Shown: positions 31,297 to 40,726, counted from the first letter of the stretch. The stretch: 64,000 nt of DNA from DATBLE01 sp050258035 (GCA_050258035.1 JBLMYA010000037.1:21328-85327), one strand, 5' to 3'. A program made the numbers and translations. The notes: generated by a model not told the origin, from the letters alone.

Positions 31297-32141
31297 CGCG
31301 CCTCCCTCAGGGCTCGAAGGACAACGGGGTCGATGCGCGCGAGGCCGTCGACCCGCTCTTCCAGGTTCTCGCTGCCGGACCAACGCATGAACGCCTCCGG
31401 CAATTCCTCCTCGTACCCCAGCCGTGCGAGACGTACGCGCAACTCCTCGGCGAGTCCGTCGTCGATCTCGATCCACTCATCGCGCGGCGTCCGGCCGAAG
31501 AGTGCCTCGTGGAGGCCGTACAGGCGCCGGAGCTCCTCGATCGGAGCGGCGTGGTCGTCGACGCGGAGGTCGACCAGCGTGTCGGAGAGCCCGGCGTAGC
31601 CGCCGCCCCGCTCGACGACCAAGAGCGCCGCCGACTGCTGCCCGCGGCTGTCGCCGCCCGCCGCCTGCGCGGCGGTCAGGCAGTCGATCAGCCGCGCAGC
31701 CAGCGGACGTTCGCCGCCGGCCTCGAACGTCTCGCCGAGCGCGTCGACGGTCTCGCCGGAGACGAGGATGTTCCCCTGCGCCGCGTAGCCGGGTCCGGTC
31801 CGGCCGCCGGCCCACCGGTGGCAGCCCGAACCGGTGAACGTCGCTGTCCTTCCCCGTCCGTCGACGATCCCCAGTTGGCGCTGGTCGCGCCCCTCGTCGG
31901 CCTCGGTCAGTCGCGCGACCGTCTCCTCGGCGGAGAGCCCTTCACGAAGCAGCCGGAGACCGGCCGGCCCGTACCTCGGGTTGGCGTACGACTGGGTCGC
32001 GATCGCGCCCACGGTCGGCTCCGCCCAGGGCACCACCGCGCCGACGGCCAGGAACTTCGATTGGACGGCGACCCCCCAGTGCGCCGCCTCCAGGTCGCAC
32101 GCGACGATCGAGTAGGTCGCGACGACCCCGGCTCTAGCCAT
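31293..32141 (-). CDS. DUF1028 family, Ntn-hydrolase-like protein
   Basis: 282 residues. The family block TYSIVACDLEAAHWGVAVQSKFLAVGAVVPWA stands at the N-terminus, followed by ATQSYANPRYGPAGLRLLREGLSAEE and GNILVSGETVDALGETFEA. DUF1028 proteins have an Ntn-hydrolase fold; the reaction is not established. A C-terminal extension of about 60 residues looks like a peptidoglycan-binding-type helical tail. The 5' end overlaps the small upstream gene by 8 nt. Confidence 0.82.
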   Translation of the reverse strand: MARAGVVATYSIVACDLEAAHWGVAVQSKFLAVGAVVPWAEPTVGAIATQSYANPRYGPAGLRLLREGLSAEETVARLTEADEGRDQRQLGIVDGRGRTATFTGSGCHRWAGGRTGPGYAAQGNILVSGETVDALGETFEAGGERPLAARLIDCLTAAQAAGGDSRGQQSAALLVVERGGGYAGLSDTLVDLRVDDHAAPIEELRRLYGLHEALFGRTPRDEWIEIDDGLAEELRVRLARLGYEEELPEAFMRWSGSENLEERVDGLARIDPVVLRALREAR

Positions 32142-32409
32142 AGGTGAGCGAGGTCAGGTCGAGCTCGAGCAGGTCGCGCCGCTTCGCCGGGACGAGCACG
32201 GAGGCCACCTCGGGGTGGGCGAGGGCCGTCTTCACGCCCTCGGGCGTCGACGCCCGCGCGACGACAGGGCGGCCGGCCTCGTGTGCGGTGCGCAGCTGCT
32301 CGTCGGTCGCATCGTCGAGCCAGAGGACGTCGCCCGGCAGTTCCAGCTCGCCCTCGACTGCGATCTCGGGAACCCGGACGCCGGTCGCGCCCAGCCAGCG
32401 TTCCCTCAA
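32134..32409 (-). CDS. small hypothetical protein in the DUF1028 operon
   Basis: 91 residues, acidic and soluble, alternating strands and helices (EIAVEGELELPGDVLWLDD; EQLRTAHEAGRPVVARAST; HPEVASVLVPAKRRDLLEL). The last part resembles half of a small alpha/beta fold. No family recognised. TTG 32409 overlaps the upstream stop as TTGA, and its own end overlaps DUF1028, so it is translated within the operon if it is real. Confidence 0.6.
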   Translation of the reverse strand: MRERWLGATGVRVPEIAVEGELELPGDVLWLDDATDEQLRTAHEAGRPVVARASTPEGVKTALAHPEVASVLVPAKRRDLLELDLTSLTYG

Positions 32410-33098
32410 AGCTCGACCGTCTCGCCGGGCTCGGGGGTGATGATCTCGACCCCCGAAGCGAGCCGCCGGAGCTCGTCCGGTGTCCCGACCAGGATCGGGA
32501 ACGTCCCGTAGTGGCAGGGCACGCAGCGCTTGGCGCCGAGGAGCTCGAGCGCGACCGCCGCCTCGCGCGGGCCCATCGTGTAGTGGTCGCCGATCGGGAG
32601 GACGGCGACGTCCGGCTCGTAGATGCGGCCGATCAGCTGCATCGACATGAACACGTTCGTGTCGCCGGCGAAGTAGATCGTGAAGCCGTCCTCGAGCTCG
32701 ATCACGAGCCCGGCCGGCTCGCCGGTGTAGGTGCCGTCGCTTCCGCTCGACGAGTGGTTGGCGTCGGTGAGCGTGATCTTGATCCCGTCGACGTCGACCG
32801 TGCCACCCTTGTTCGGACCGTGCGCGGGGCTCTCGTCGAGGCCCTGTGTGGCGAGCCAGTGGCGGAGCTCCACGAGCGCGACCACCGGCGCCTGGAACCG
32901 CTTCGCGAGCTCGACGGTGTCGCCGACGTGGTCGCCGTGCCCGTGGGTGAGCGCGATCAGGTCGACGCGCTCAGGCTCCTGCTCCGCCTCCGGACACTTC
33001 GGGTTGCCGTGCAGGAACGGGTCGACGTAGATCCGCTTGCCGCCCGGGCTGTCGAGCCGGAAGCTCGCGTGTCCGAGCCAGGTCAGAGGAATGGGCAC
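32406..33098 (-). CDS. UPF0173 family metal-dependent hydrolase (MBL fold)
   Basis: 230 residues with a metallo-beta-lactamase fold: LTWLGHASFRLDSPGGKRIYVDPF at the N-terminus, zinc motif THGHGDHVGD near residue 55, DANHSSS, FAGDTNVF near 145 and PCHYGTFPIL near 190. UPF0173 proteins are soluble hydrolases without a settled substrate. First gene of a four-gene overlapped operon (MBL, small protein, DUF1028, cupin-TPR). GTG 33098 has a TAGATT box 8 nt upstream. Confidence 0.87.
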   Translation of the reverse strand: MPIPLTWLGHASFRLDSPGGKRIYVDPFLHGNPKCPEAEQEPERVDLIALTHGHGDHVGDTVELAKRFQAPVVALVELRHWLATQGLDESPAHGPNKGGTVDVDGIKITLTDANHSSSGSDGTYTGEPAGLVIELEDGFTIYFAGDTNVFMSMQLIGRIYEPDVAVLPIGDHYTMGPREAAVALELLGAKRCVPCHYGTFPILVGTPDELRRLASGVEIITPEPGETVEL

Positions 33099-33106
33099 GA
33101 GGCCGG

Positions 33107-33112
33107 AATCTA
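33107..33112 (-). promoter_or_regulatory. -10 element TAGATT before the UPF0173 operon
   Basis: TAGATT on the minus strand, preceded by GC, lies 8 nt before GTG 33098. Confidence 0.52.
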
Positions 33113-33150
33113 GCGGAGGAACGTCCGGCGATGCGGCGAAGCTACAAGCC

Positions 33151-33546
33151 GTGACGCGTCGAGAGCTCCTCCCGGTGGCGCTCGTCCTGCTCGCGACCTG
33201 CACCGACGCGATCCACGTTCCGACGCTCTCGTTCTACCTTCTCCTCGCGGCCGTCCCGGCGATCGTCGTCGCAGGGCTCGCTGCCGTGGAGGAGCAGCTC
33301 CAGGCCGACGAGCCGCTGCCGCACCGCCGTGCGGTGGCGATGCTGCACGTCGTCACGTTGTTGCTCGTCCTGACCGGGGCTGCGCTCCGCGCGCCGCTTC
33401 GCGCCGAGGGGACGGTGCCGCAGGCGGCCGTCTCGGCCGGGATCGCATGCCTGGTCGTGTTCGCGATCCAGGCGGTGGTCGGCTGGCTGCCCGCGATCCG
33501 GCGCCGCCCGGCGGCGCGCCCCGTGCCGAGCCGCCAGCTCAGCTGA
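33151..33546 (+). CDS. hypothetical four-helix membrane protein
   Basis: 131 residues with about four hydrophobic helices (LLPVALVLLATC, FYLLLAAVPAIVVAGLAAV, VAMLHVVTLLLVLTGAAL, AGIACLVVFAIQAVVGWLP) and a basic tail. No family recognised. GTG 33151 starts just before the first helix. Its stop overlaps the convergent nuoN stop by 8 bp. No clear -10 box at the usual distance. Confidence 0.6.
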   Translation: MTRRELLPVALVLLATCTDAIHVPTLSFYLLLAAVPAIVVAGLAAVEEQLQADEPLPHRRAVAMLHVVTLLLVLTGAALRAPLRAEGTVPQAAVSAGIACLVVFAIQAVVGWLPAIRRRPAARPVPSRQLS

Positions 33547-35017
33547 TCGACGCGACCGCCTTCGTCGCGAGGTCGATCAGCGGCTGCACCGCGAAGAACG
33601 ACCCGATCACGACGACGACGCACGCGATCGTCCCCGCCTGGAGGAGCAGGTCGCGCGGCGGCTGGCCGCCGGCGGCGAACTGGAGCTCGGCACCCGGGCG
33701 GAGATACAGCGCCCGGATCACGTTGAGGTAGTAGTAGAGGCTGACCGCGGTCGCGACGACGCCGAGGATCACGAGCCAGAGCCAGCCGTGGTCGTACGCG
33801 GCGGAGAAGACGTAGAACTTGCCGAGGAAGCCGCCCGTCGGGGGCAGGCCGGCGAAGGAGAGCATGAACGTCCACATCGCCGCTCCGAGCAGCGGCCGCT
33901 CCCAGCCCATGCCGGCGAGGTTGTCGATCGTCACCTCACGGCCGAGCTCGCGCTCGCGGGCGGCGATCACCGCGAAGGCGCCGATCGACGCGGCCGCGTA
34001 CGGGATCAGGTAGTAGACGAGCGCCCGGCCGCCGAGCGCGCTGTTCGCGGAGACGGCGATCAGCATGAAGCCGGCATTCGAGATCGACGAGTACGCGAGC
34101 AGGCGCTTCAGGTTCTTCTGGACGAGTGCGGCGAGGTTCCCGACCGCGAGCGAGCAGACGGCGATCACGGCGACCGTGACCGTCCACAGCTGATCCTCCT
34201 GCGGGAAGGCGGTGACGAGGACCCGGAAGGTCAGGAGCAGCGCCGCCACCTTCGTCGCCGCGGACATGAAGGCGGTCACGGAGGTCGGGGCGCCCTCGTA
34301 GACGTCGGGCGTCCACATGTGGAACGGCGCAGCCGACGCCTTGAAGCCGAGGCCGACGATGATCATCGCCAGGCCGGTGAGGAGCAGTGCGTCGTGCTGG
34401 AGGTCGGCCGCCGCCACCGCCTGGGCGATCCCGTCGAACGTCAGCTTCCCGGTCGCCCCGTAGACGAGCGCCGAGCCGAACAGGAGCACGGCGGAGCCGA
34501 ACCCGCCGATGACCAGGTACTTCAGCCCGGCCTCCAGCGAGCGCTCCTTGGCGTAGTCGATCGCACAGAGGATGTAGAGCGAGATCGAGAACCACTCCAG
34601 GCCGAGGAAGAGCGTCATCAGCGTGTTCGCCTGGGTGAGGAAGATCATCCCGCCCGCCGACGCCGCGAGGAGGGCGTAGTACTCGGCGACGTGTCCCTTC
34701 TCCCGTTCGGAGTACGAGACGAGCACGGCGACGAGGCCGACGGCGGCGAGGATGATCGCGGCCATCGCGAAGTAGCGGTCGCGGCGGACGGTGTCCGCGA
34801 TGACGCTCGTGCCGACCGGCGTCTTGTCGTAGAGAAGGATCGCGGCGACGAACGCGCCGACGAAGCCGCCGCCGGCCGTCGTTGCAGCCGTCACCCGGCG
34901 CGCGGCCTCCGGGACGAGCACGGCGAACAGCAGGCAGGCGCCGGCGACGCCGAGCAGAATCAGCGACGGCGAGATCGCGAACCAGTCGACCGGCGGGCGG
35001 GGGACGGAGGCGATCAC
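33539..35017 (-). CDS. nuoN: NADH-quinone oxidoreductase subunit N
   Basis: 492 residues, about 14 membrane helices, an antiporter-like proton-pumping subunit of complex I. The family block FKASAAPFHMWTPDVYEGAPTSVTAFMSAATKVAALLL is near residues 230-270 and carries the helix-7/8 Lys residues. FAGLPPTGGFLGKFYVF follows near 390. Last gene of the nuo operon. GTG start overlaps the nuoM stop as GTGA. Confidence 0.95.
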   Translation of the reverse strand: MIASVPRPPVDWFAISPSLILLGVAGACLLFAVLVPEAARRVTAATTAGGGFVGAFVAAILLYDKTPVGTSVIADTVRRDRYFAMAAIILAAVGLVAVLVSYSEREKGHVAEYYALLAASAGGMIFLTQANTLMTLFLGLEWFSISLYILCAIDYAKERSLEAGLKYLVIGGFGSAVLLFGSALVYGATGKLTFDGIAQAVAAADLQHDALLLTGLAMIIVGLGFKASAAPFHMWTPDVYEGAPTSVTAFMSAATKVAALLLTFRVLVTAFPQEDQLWTVTVAVIAVCSLAVGNLAALVQKNLKRLLAYSSISNAGFMLIAVSANSALGGRALVYYLIPYAAASIGAFAVIAARERELGREVTIDNLAGMGWERPLLGAAMWTFMLSFAGLPPTGGFLGKFYVFSAAYDHGWLWLVILGVVATAVSLYYYLNVIRALYLRPGAELQFAAGGQPPRDLLLQAGTIACVVVVIGSFFAVQPLIDLATKAVASIS

Positions 35018-36495
35018 TTCGATTCACCCGCCGCGGTTGCGGCTGTCTGCCCCGCCGGGCTCGACGGCGGCTGTGCGGTCGTGACGCGCTCGGTGATGGC
35101 CGCCGGCCAGGCGGACAGGAACAGGAGGATCGCGACGAGCGGGACGAGGATGGCGAGCTCGGCAGGCCGCAGGTCGAGGGCGCCGTCGTGGACGGCCGGG
35201 CCTTTCCGGGAGTGGAGCACGGCGGAGATCATCCGCAGCACGTACATGGCTGCGAGCACGATTGCGACCGCGCCGACGACCGCGTAGAACCACCCCTGCT
35301 GGAACACGCCGGCGAGGATCGCGAACTCGCCCGCAAATGCCGTCGACCCGGGCACCGCCAGTGCGATCACGCCGGTTGCCATCAGCACGGTCGCCAGGGC
35401 GGGCCGGCCTTTCGCCATCCCGCCGAGGGCCTCGAACCGGCCTGTCGTGGTGCGCCGCTCGACCGCGCCCGCGAGCATGAACAGGACCGCCGAGATCAAC
35501 CCGTGATTGACCATCTGGAGGACGGCACCGTTGATCCCGAGGTTGTTGGTCGCGAAGAGCCCGAGCATGATCAGTCCGAGCTGGGCGAGCGACGAGTACG
35601 CGACGACGCCCCGGATGTCCGGCGCGCGGAACGCGAGCAGTGAGCCGTAGACGAGCCCGACGGCCGCGAGCACGAGGATCGGCGTCCGGAAGTCCTGAAC
35701 GCCCGCCGGGAAGAGCGAGAAGCAGATCCGCAGGAATCCGAACGCGGCCGCCTTCGAGATCACCCCGGACAGGACGGCCGACACCTCGGCCGGCGACTCG
35801 CGGTAGGCGTCCGGGAGCCAGCCGTGGAAGGGAAACACGGGAGCCTTGACGATGAACGCTGCGGCGAAGCCGAGGAAGATCCAGTCGCTGGCGTTCGTCC
35901 CGCCGGAGACCATCGAGAACGTCCCCGCCTGGAGCCCGTACACGATCACCGCCGCGAGCATCAGCAGCGAGCCGACCATCGTGTAGATGACGAACTTGAT
36001 CGTCGCGTTCAGGCGCCCAGGCCCACCCCATGCCCCGATCAGGACGTACAGCGGGATCAGCATCGCCTCCCAGAAGACGTAGAAGAGCAGCAGGTCCTGT
36101 GCGGTGAAGACGCCCACGATCGCGCCGGTCAGGAAGAGCATCAGCCCGTAGTAGGCGCGCGGCCGGTCGCGGCCCATCCAGTACCCGTAGGCGATCGTCG
36201 CGGCCATCACCACGGACGTCAGCCCGACGAGCCAGACGGAGAAGCCCTGGTAGAAGCCGACCGAGTAGGAGACGCCGAGGTCCTTCAGCCAGGTGGCGTG
36301 GTTCCACTCCTGGAGCCCGCCGCGGTCGAAGTCGTAGCGGACGAGCGCCTCGATCCAGAATCCGACTTCGAACAGCGAGACGAGGAGCGCGGCCGGCGCG
36401 ACCCACACCCGCGGCATCGGGATGATCCAGATCACCGCCGCCGCGATCAGCGGCAGCATGATCATCGTCGTCGTGATCCAGCCGTGGCTCGTCAT
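35014..36495 (-). CDS. nuoM: NADH-quinone oxidoreductase subunit M
   Basis: 493 residues with about 14 helices. LLLFYVFWEAMLIPLYVLIGAWGG around residue 130 contains the conserved Glu of helix 5. KAPVFPFHGWLPDAYRESPAEVSAVLSGVISKAAAFG around 215-250 carries the proton-channel Lys pair. VAYSSLAQLGLIMLG and VPGSTAFAGEF are further signatures. ATG overlaps the nuoL stop as ATGA. Confidence 0.95.
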   Translation of the reverse strand: MTSHGWITTTMIMLPLIAAAVIWIIPMPRVWVAPAALLVSLFEVGFWIEALVRYDFDRGGLQEWNHATWLKDLGVSYSVGFYQGFSVWLVGLTSVVMAATIAYGYWMGRDRPRAYYGLMLFLTGAIVGVFTAQDLLLFYVFWEAMLIPLYVLIGAWGGPGRLNATIKFVIYTMVGSLLMLAAVIVYGLQAGTFSMVSGGTNASDWIFLGFAAAFIVKAPVFPFHGWLPDAYRESPAEVSAVLSGVISKAAAFGFLRICFSLFPAGVQDFRTPILVLAAVGLVYGSLLAFRAPDIRGVVAYSSLAQLGLIMLGLFATNNLGINGAVLQMVNHGLISAVLFMLAGAVERRTTTGRFEALGGMAKGRPALATVLMATGVIALAVPGSTAFAGEFAILAGVFQQGWFYAVVGAVAIVLAAMYVLRMISAVLHSRKGPAVHDGALDLRPAELAILVPLVAILLFLSAWPAAITERVTTAQPPSSPAGQTAATAAGESK

Positions 36496-38375
36496 CGGAC
36501 CGCGATGAAGACGAGGACGAGGACGGCGAGCCCGGCCGCGACCGCGAATGCGTACACGCGCACGAGGCCGGTCTGGAGCCCGCGGACGAGGACGCCGGCG
36601 CGGCGGGTGAGCCCGGCCACGCCGACGATCGAGCCGTTCACGATCGGGCCCTCGACCGTCCAGTCGAGGAATCGGGCGAATGCGAGCGCCGGCCAGTAGA
36701 AGAGCCCGTTGTACAGCTCGTCGAAGTAGAACTTATGCTCGAGGATCGCCCATGGGCGCGGTGCCTTCGCCCTCTGGGCCGAGTAGATCCACCAGGCGAC
36801 GCCGATGCCGGCAAGGCCGAGCGCGACCGCGCAGACACTGGCGATCGTCTCCTGCGTCCCCGTCGCTTCGACCAGTGACTTCGCCACGGGCTCGAGCCAG
36901 TTGGTCACGGCCGTCCACCGGTCGGCGAACTGGATCCACCCGCCGAAGAAGGCGAGCACCGCCAGCACGGCGACCGTCAGGCCCATCGACCAGTCGACCA
37001 GCCGGTCGTGGCCCGCGTGCGGCGGGTGCTCGCGCACGTACGCCGACTGCTCGCCGCCGAAGACGACGAAGAGCATCCGGAACGTGTACAGGCCGGTGAA
37101 GAACGCGCCCGCGATCCCGACCCCGAACAGGGCGTACCCGTACCAGTCCTCACGCGCGAGCGCGGAGGCGAGGATCGAGTCCTTGGCGAAGAACCCGGAG
37201 AGCGGCGGGATCCCTGCGAGCGCCAGCCCGCCGACGAGCATCGCCAGCCAGGTCTTCGGCATCAGCTTCCGGAGGCCGCCCATCCTGCGGATGTCCTGCT
37301 CGCCGTGGAGCGCGTGGATGACGATGCCGGCGCCGAGGAAGAGAAGCGCCTTGAAGAACGCGTGCGCCATCAGCAGAAACATCGCGTTCGCGTAGGCGCC
37401 GATTCCGGCGCCGAGGAACATGTAGCCGATCTGCGACATCGTCGAGTACGCGATCACGCGCTTGATGTCGGTCTGGACGAGAGCGATCAGCCCGGCCATC
37501 AGAAGCGTGGCGGTGCCGAGCCCGGCGGCGACGTCCTGGACGTGCGGCGCGAGCTCGAACAGCGGGTGCGTACGGACGACCAGGTAGACGCCGGCCGTGA
37601 CCATCGTCGCGGCGTGGATCAGGGCGGACACCGGCGTCGGGCCCTCCATCGCGTCCGGGAGCCACGTCTGCAGGGGCAGCTGGGCAGACTTGGCGACGGC
37701 ACCGCCGAGGAGTCCGAGCGTGACCAGCACGAGCACCGTCTGGCTCAGCCCGTCCGCCTTCGCGAACACGACGCCGAAGTCGAGCGAGCCCGTCTTCTGG
37801 ATCAGCAGGAAGAAGGCGAGCGCCATCGTCGCGTCGCCGAACGCGTTCATGATGAACGCCTTCTTGGCCGCGGCGACCGCGCTCGGCCGCTCGTGGTGGA
37901 AGCCGATCAAGAGGTACGACGAGAGCCCCACGAGCCCCCAGCCGATCAACAGGAACAGCAGGTTCCCGCCCTGGACGAGCATCAGCATCGAGAAGACGAA
38001 CAGCGACATGTAGGCGAAGTACCGGCGCTCCTCGTCGTCGCCGTCCATGTAGCCGAGCGAGTACGCGACGATCAGCGACCCGACGCCGGTGACGATCAGC
38101 ATCATGAACACCGAGAGCGGGTCGGTGAGGATCGAGAAGCCGACCTTGAAGTTCCCGGCGACGAGCCAGCTGTAGGCGGTCGACGTCTCCGAGCGGTTCT
38201 CGGGCGAGCGGCCGAGCATCTCGGCGAAGACGACGACCGCGGCGGCGAAGGCACCGGCCGACGAGAGCGTCGAGATCCAGCCGGCGGTACGTCGCGAGAT
38301 CCCGTTTCCGAGCAGCGTGATCAGCACGGTCGCGCCGAGCGGCAGCAGCAGGCAGGCCCAGGCGGCGGCGCTCAT
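36492..38375 (-). CDS. nuoL: NADH-quinone oxidoreductase subunit L
   Basis: 627 residues, the largest antiporter-like subunit, with about 15 helices and the C-terminal lateral helix that clamps the other pumps. LLFLLIGWGLVGLSSYLLIGFHHERPSAV near residue 125, AKSAQLPLQTWLPDAMEGPTPVSALIHAATMVTAGVYL near 230, and YSTMSQIGYMFLGAGIG near 310 are typical. One nucleotide separates it from the nuoK stop. Confidence 0.95.
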   Translation of the reverse strand: MSAAAWACLLLPLGATVLITLLGNGISRRTAGWISTLSSAGAFAAAVVVFAEMLGRSPENRSETSTAYSWLVAGNFKVGFSILTDPLSVFMMLIVTGVGSLIVAYSLGYMDGDDEERRYFAYMSLFVFSMLMLVQGGNLLFLLIGWGLVGLSSYLLIGFHHERPSAVAAAKKAFIMNAFGDATMALAFFLLIQKTGSLDFGVVFAKADGLSQTVLVLVTLGLLGGAVAKSAQLPLQTWLPDAMEGPTPVSALIHAATMVTAGVYLVVRTHPLFELAPHVQDVAAGLGTATLLMAGLIALVQTDIKRVIAYSTMSQIGYMFLGAGIGAYANAMFLLMAHAFFKALLFLGAGIVIHALHGEQDIRRMGGLRKLMPKTWLAMLVGGLALAGIPPLSGFFAKDSILASALAREDWYGYALFGVGIAGAFFTGLYTFRMLFVVFGGEQSAYVREHPPHAGHDRLVDWSMGLTVAVLAVLAFFGGWIQFADRWTAVTNWLEPVAKSLVEATGTQETIASVCAVALGLAGIGVAWWIYSAQRAKAPRPWAILEHKFYFDELYNGLFYWPALAFARFLDWTVEGPIVNGSIVGVAGLTRRAGVLVRGLQTGLVRVYAFAVAAGLAVLVLVFIAVR

Positions 38376-38376
38376 C

Positions 38377-38685
38377 TCAACCGCGCAGGCTCGAGAGCTT
38401 GTCGACGTCGAGGTCGAGGTGCTTGCGCGCCATCGCGACGATCAGCCCGAGCCCGACGACGACCTCCGAGGCCGCGACCGCCATCACCGCGAGCGCGAAG
38501 ATCTGGCCGTCGCCGTTCGCGAAGTGGCGGGAGAACGCGATCAGAGCGAGGTTCGCCCCGTTCAGCATGATCTCGAGCGAGAGCAGCACGATCAGCGGGC
38601 TGCGACGGATGAGGACGCCGAGAGCGCCCGTCGTGAACAAGAAGGCGGCGACGATCAGGTAGGCGGCGGTGTCAGGCCCGAGCAT
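38377..38685 (-). CDS. nuoK: NADH-quinone oxidoreductase subunit K
   Basis: 102 residues, three helices, with the two conserved membrane Glu residues in LLSLEIMLNGANLALIAF and AVAASEVVVGLGLIVAMAR. ATG 38685 gives the family length and has GGAGG upstream; a further upstream in-frame start at 38712 would add nine unusual residues. The 5' end overlaps nuoJ by 14 nt. Confidence 0.92.
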   Translation of the reverse strand: MLGPDTAAYLIVAAFLFTTGALGVLIRRSPLIVLLSLEIMLNGANLALIAFSRHFANGDGQIFALAVMAVAASEVVVGLGLIVAMARKHLDLDVDKLSSLRG

Positions 38686-39238
38686 CGTCTCCCTCCACGG
38701 GGGCCTCTGCACGCGAGTGGCTGCCGAGGACGACGCCGCCGACGGCGGCGACGAGCAGGATCACCGACGTGATCTCGAACGCGAGCAGCTGGTCGGTGAG
38801 GAAGAGCCGGCCGATCTCGCCGGGGCTGCCGAAGGCGCCGGTGATCTCGGCTGCGCCCGACAGGTGTCCGTCCGCCTGGCCGGCGATCACGAGCACGATC
38901 TCCACCAGGAGCGCACCGGCGGCGGCGACCGCCGCCCAGGTCTGGACGTTGACGTGCCCGGTCCAGGGCGCATCCGCCTTCCCGCCGAGGTAGGCGATCA
39001 CGAACAGGAACATGACCATCACCGCGCCCGCGTAGACGAGCACCTGCGCTGCGGCGACGAACTCGGCCGACAGCAGCAGGTAGAGCACCGCGAGCGACCC
39101 GAGGTTCCCGATCAGCGCCAGCGCCGAGTAGAACGGGTTCGAGAAGGAGATCACCGCCACACCCGAGGCGAGGCACGCGAACGCCGCGGCGATCCACACG
39201 ATCCAGACGAGCACGTTCGACGCCGACGCCAGGATCAC
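38672..39238 (-). CDS. nuoJ: NADH-quinone oxidoreductase subunit J
   Basis: 188 residues, five helices. NPFYSALALIGNLGSLAVLYLLLSAEFVAAAQVLVYAGAVMVMFLFVI covers the conserved helix 2-3 region with the pi-bulge stretch AQVLVYAGAVMVMFLF. The C-terminal tail is acidic (EGDDARA). GTG 39238 overlaps the nuoI stop as GTGA. Confidence 0.93.
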   Translation of the reverse strand: MILASASNVLVWIVWIAAAFACLASGVAVISFSNPFYSALALIGNLGSLAVLYLLLSAEFVAAAQVLVYAGAVMVMFLFVIAYLGGKADAPWTGHVNVQTWAAVAAAGALLVEIVLVIAGQADGHLSGAAEITGAFGSPGEIGRLFLTDQLLAFEITSVILLVAAVGGVVLGSHSRAEAPVEGDDARA

Positions 39239-39732
39239 GAATTCGTCTCGTAGTAGGGGACCGGCGTGTCGAATACGTCCGGATCTGCGACGGGGACGCG
39301 CTTGATCGGCTCGGCGAGGAGCATGTCCTTGGTGTAGATCATGTCGTCGCGCGAGTACTCGGACAGCTCGAAGTCGTTGCCGAGCGTGATCGCGTCGAAC
39401 GGGCACGCGAGCTCGCAGTAGCCACAGAAGATGCAGCGGCTCATGTTGATCTCGTAGATCCGCGCGTACCGCTCGCCGGCGGAGACGCGGTTGTCGGCGG
39501 TGTTCTCGGCGGCGACCACCCGGATGCAGTCGGCGGGGCAGGCGGCGGCGCAGAGCGAGCAGCCGACGCACTTCTCGAGCCCGTTCTCGTGCCGGTGGAG
39601 GCGATGGCGCCCTCGGAAGCGCGGGTAGACGGGCCGCTTGTACTCCGGGTACTGCTGCGTGATCGGCTTCTTGAACAGCTGGCCGAAGGTGACCGCGAAA
39701 CCCTTGAGGCTGTCGATGGGCTGGGGGCTCAT
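39235..39732 (-). CDS. nuoI: NADH-quinone oxidoreductase subunit I (two 4Fe-4S clusters)
   Basis: 165 residues. Two ferredoxin motifs, CVGCSLCAAACPADC near residue 55 and CIFCGYCELACPFDA near 100, bind clusters N6a and N6b that carry electrons towards N2. FRGRHRLHRHENG precedes the first motif as in other NuoI proteins. ATG 39732 is one nucleotide after the nuoH stop. Confidence 0.96.
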   Translation of the reverse strand: MSPQPIDSLKGFAVTFGQLFKKPITQQYPEYKRPVYPRFRGRHRLHRHENGLEKCVGCSLCAAACPADCIRVVAAENTADNRVSAGERYARIYEINMSRCIFCGYCELACPFDAITLGNDFELSEYSRDDMIYTKDMLLAEPIKRVPVADPDVFDTPVPYYETNS

Positions 39733-39733
39733 C

Positions 39734-40726
39734 TCAGATCAGGGCGACGAAGAAGGCGGTGACGACGGCGTTCAGCGTCGCGACCGGTAGGAGGACCTTC
39801 CAGCCGAAGCGCATCAGCTGGTCGTAGCGCAGGCGCGGCAGCGTGGCGCGCAGCCAGATGAAGAGGGAGATCGCGAGGAGGAGCTTGATGACGAACCAGA
39901 GCGGTCCGAGCGGTGCCCACGGGCCTTCCCAGCCCCCGAAGTACAGGGTGACCGTCAGCCCCGAGAGGACGATCACGTTCGCATACTCGGCCATCTGGAA
40001 GAGGCCCCAGCGCATGCCCGAGTATTCGGTGCTGTAGCCGCCGACCAGCTCGGTGTCGGCCTCGGGCAGATCGAACGGCGGCCGGTTGGTCTCGGCGATG
40101 CCGGCCACGAAGAAGCAGAGGAGGCCGACGAGCTGGGGAGCCGCGTACCACCACGAGTTCACCTGTGCCTCGACGATCCCCGTGAGCGAGAGCGTGTGCG
40201 CCATCAGCACCACGCCGAGCACGGACAGGGCGAGCGAGACCTCGTACGAGACCATCTGCGCGCATGTCCGCATCGAGCCGAGCAGCGAGTACTTCGACTC
40301 CGAGGCCCAGCCGCCGATGATGAAGCCGTAGATCCCGAGCGAGCCGAGCGCGAAGATCAGGATCAGCGAGATCGGCACGTCCGCGACCACGCCGTTCACG
40401 TGGTAGTGCCAGATCTGCCAGCCTTCGCCCCACGGGATCACGCTGAACGCGGCGAGCGCGGTGAACGCTGCGAACGCCGGTGCCAGGATGTAGAGCGTGT
40501 CGATCGCGGCGACGGGCGCGAACGCCTCCTTGCGAATCATCTTGATCAGGTCGGCGAACGGTTGGAGCAGCCCCTTCGGCCCGGCCCGGTTCGGTCCGTA
40601 CCGCCGCTGCATCCGGGCGAGCAGCTTCCGCTCGTACAGCGTCAGGAACGCCACCACCATCAGCAGGACGTTGATCAGGATCACCGCCTTGATCAGGCCG
40701 ATCCACCAGGGCTCGCCGCTGCTCAC
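39734..40726 (-). CDS. nuoH: NADH-quinone oxidoreductase subunit H
   Basis: 330 residues with eight helices. It forms the quinone chamber with NuoB and NuoD. YERKLLARMQRRYGPNRAGPKGLLQPFADLIKMI at residues 30-65 is the family signature, and GIAETNRPPFDLPEADTELVGGYSTEYSGM near 215 is the acidic loop at the quinone site. GTG 40726 overlaps the nuoG stop as GTGA. Confidence 0.96.
   Translation of the reverse strand: MSSGEPWWIGLIKAVILINVLLMVVAFLTLYERKLLARMQRRYGPNRAGPKGLLQPFADLIKMIRKEAFAPVAAIDTLYILAPAFAAFTALAAFSVIPWGEGWQIWHYHVNGVVADVPISLILIFALGSLGIYGFIIGGWASESKYSLLGSMRTCAQMVSYEVSLALSVLGVVLMAHTLSLTGIVEAQVNSWWYAAPQLVGLLCFFVAGIAETNRPPFDLPEADTELVGGYSTEYSGMRWGLFQMAEYANVIVLSGLTVTLYFGGWEGPWAPLGPLWFVIKLLLAISLFIWLRATLPRLRYDQLMRFGWKVLLPVATLNAVVTAFFVALI

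Noticed and set aside
33788..35287. 499-codon plus-strand frame antisense to nuoN/nuoM
   Set aside because: Charged low-complexity shadow of membrane-protein genes.
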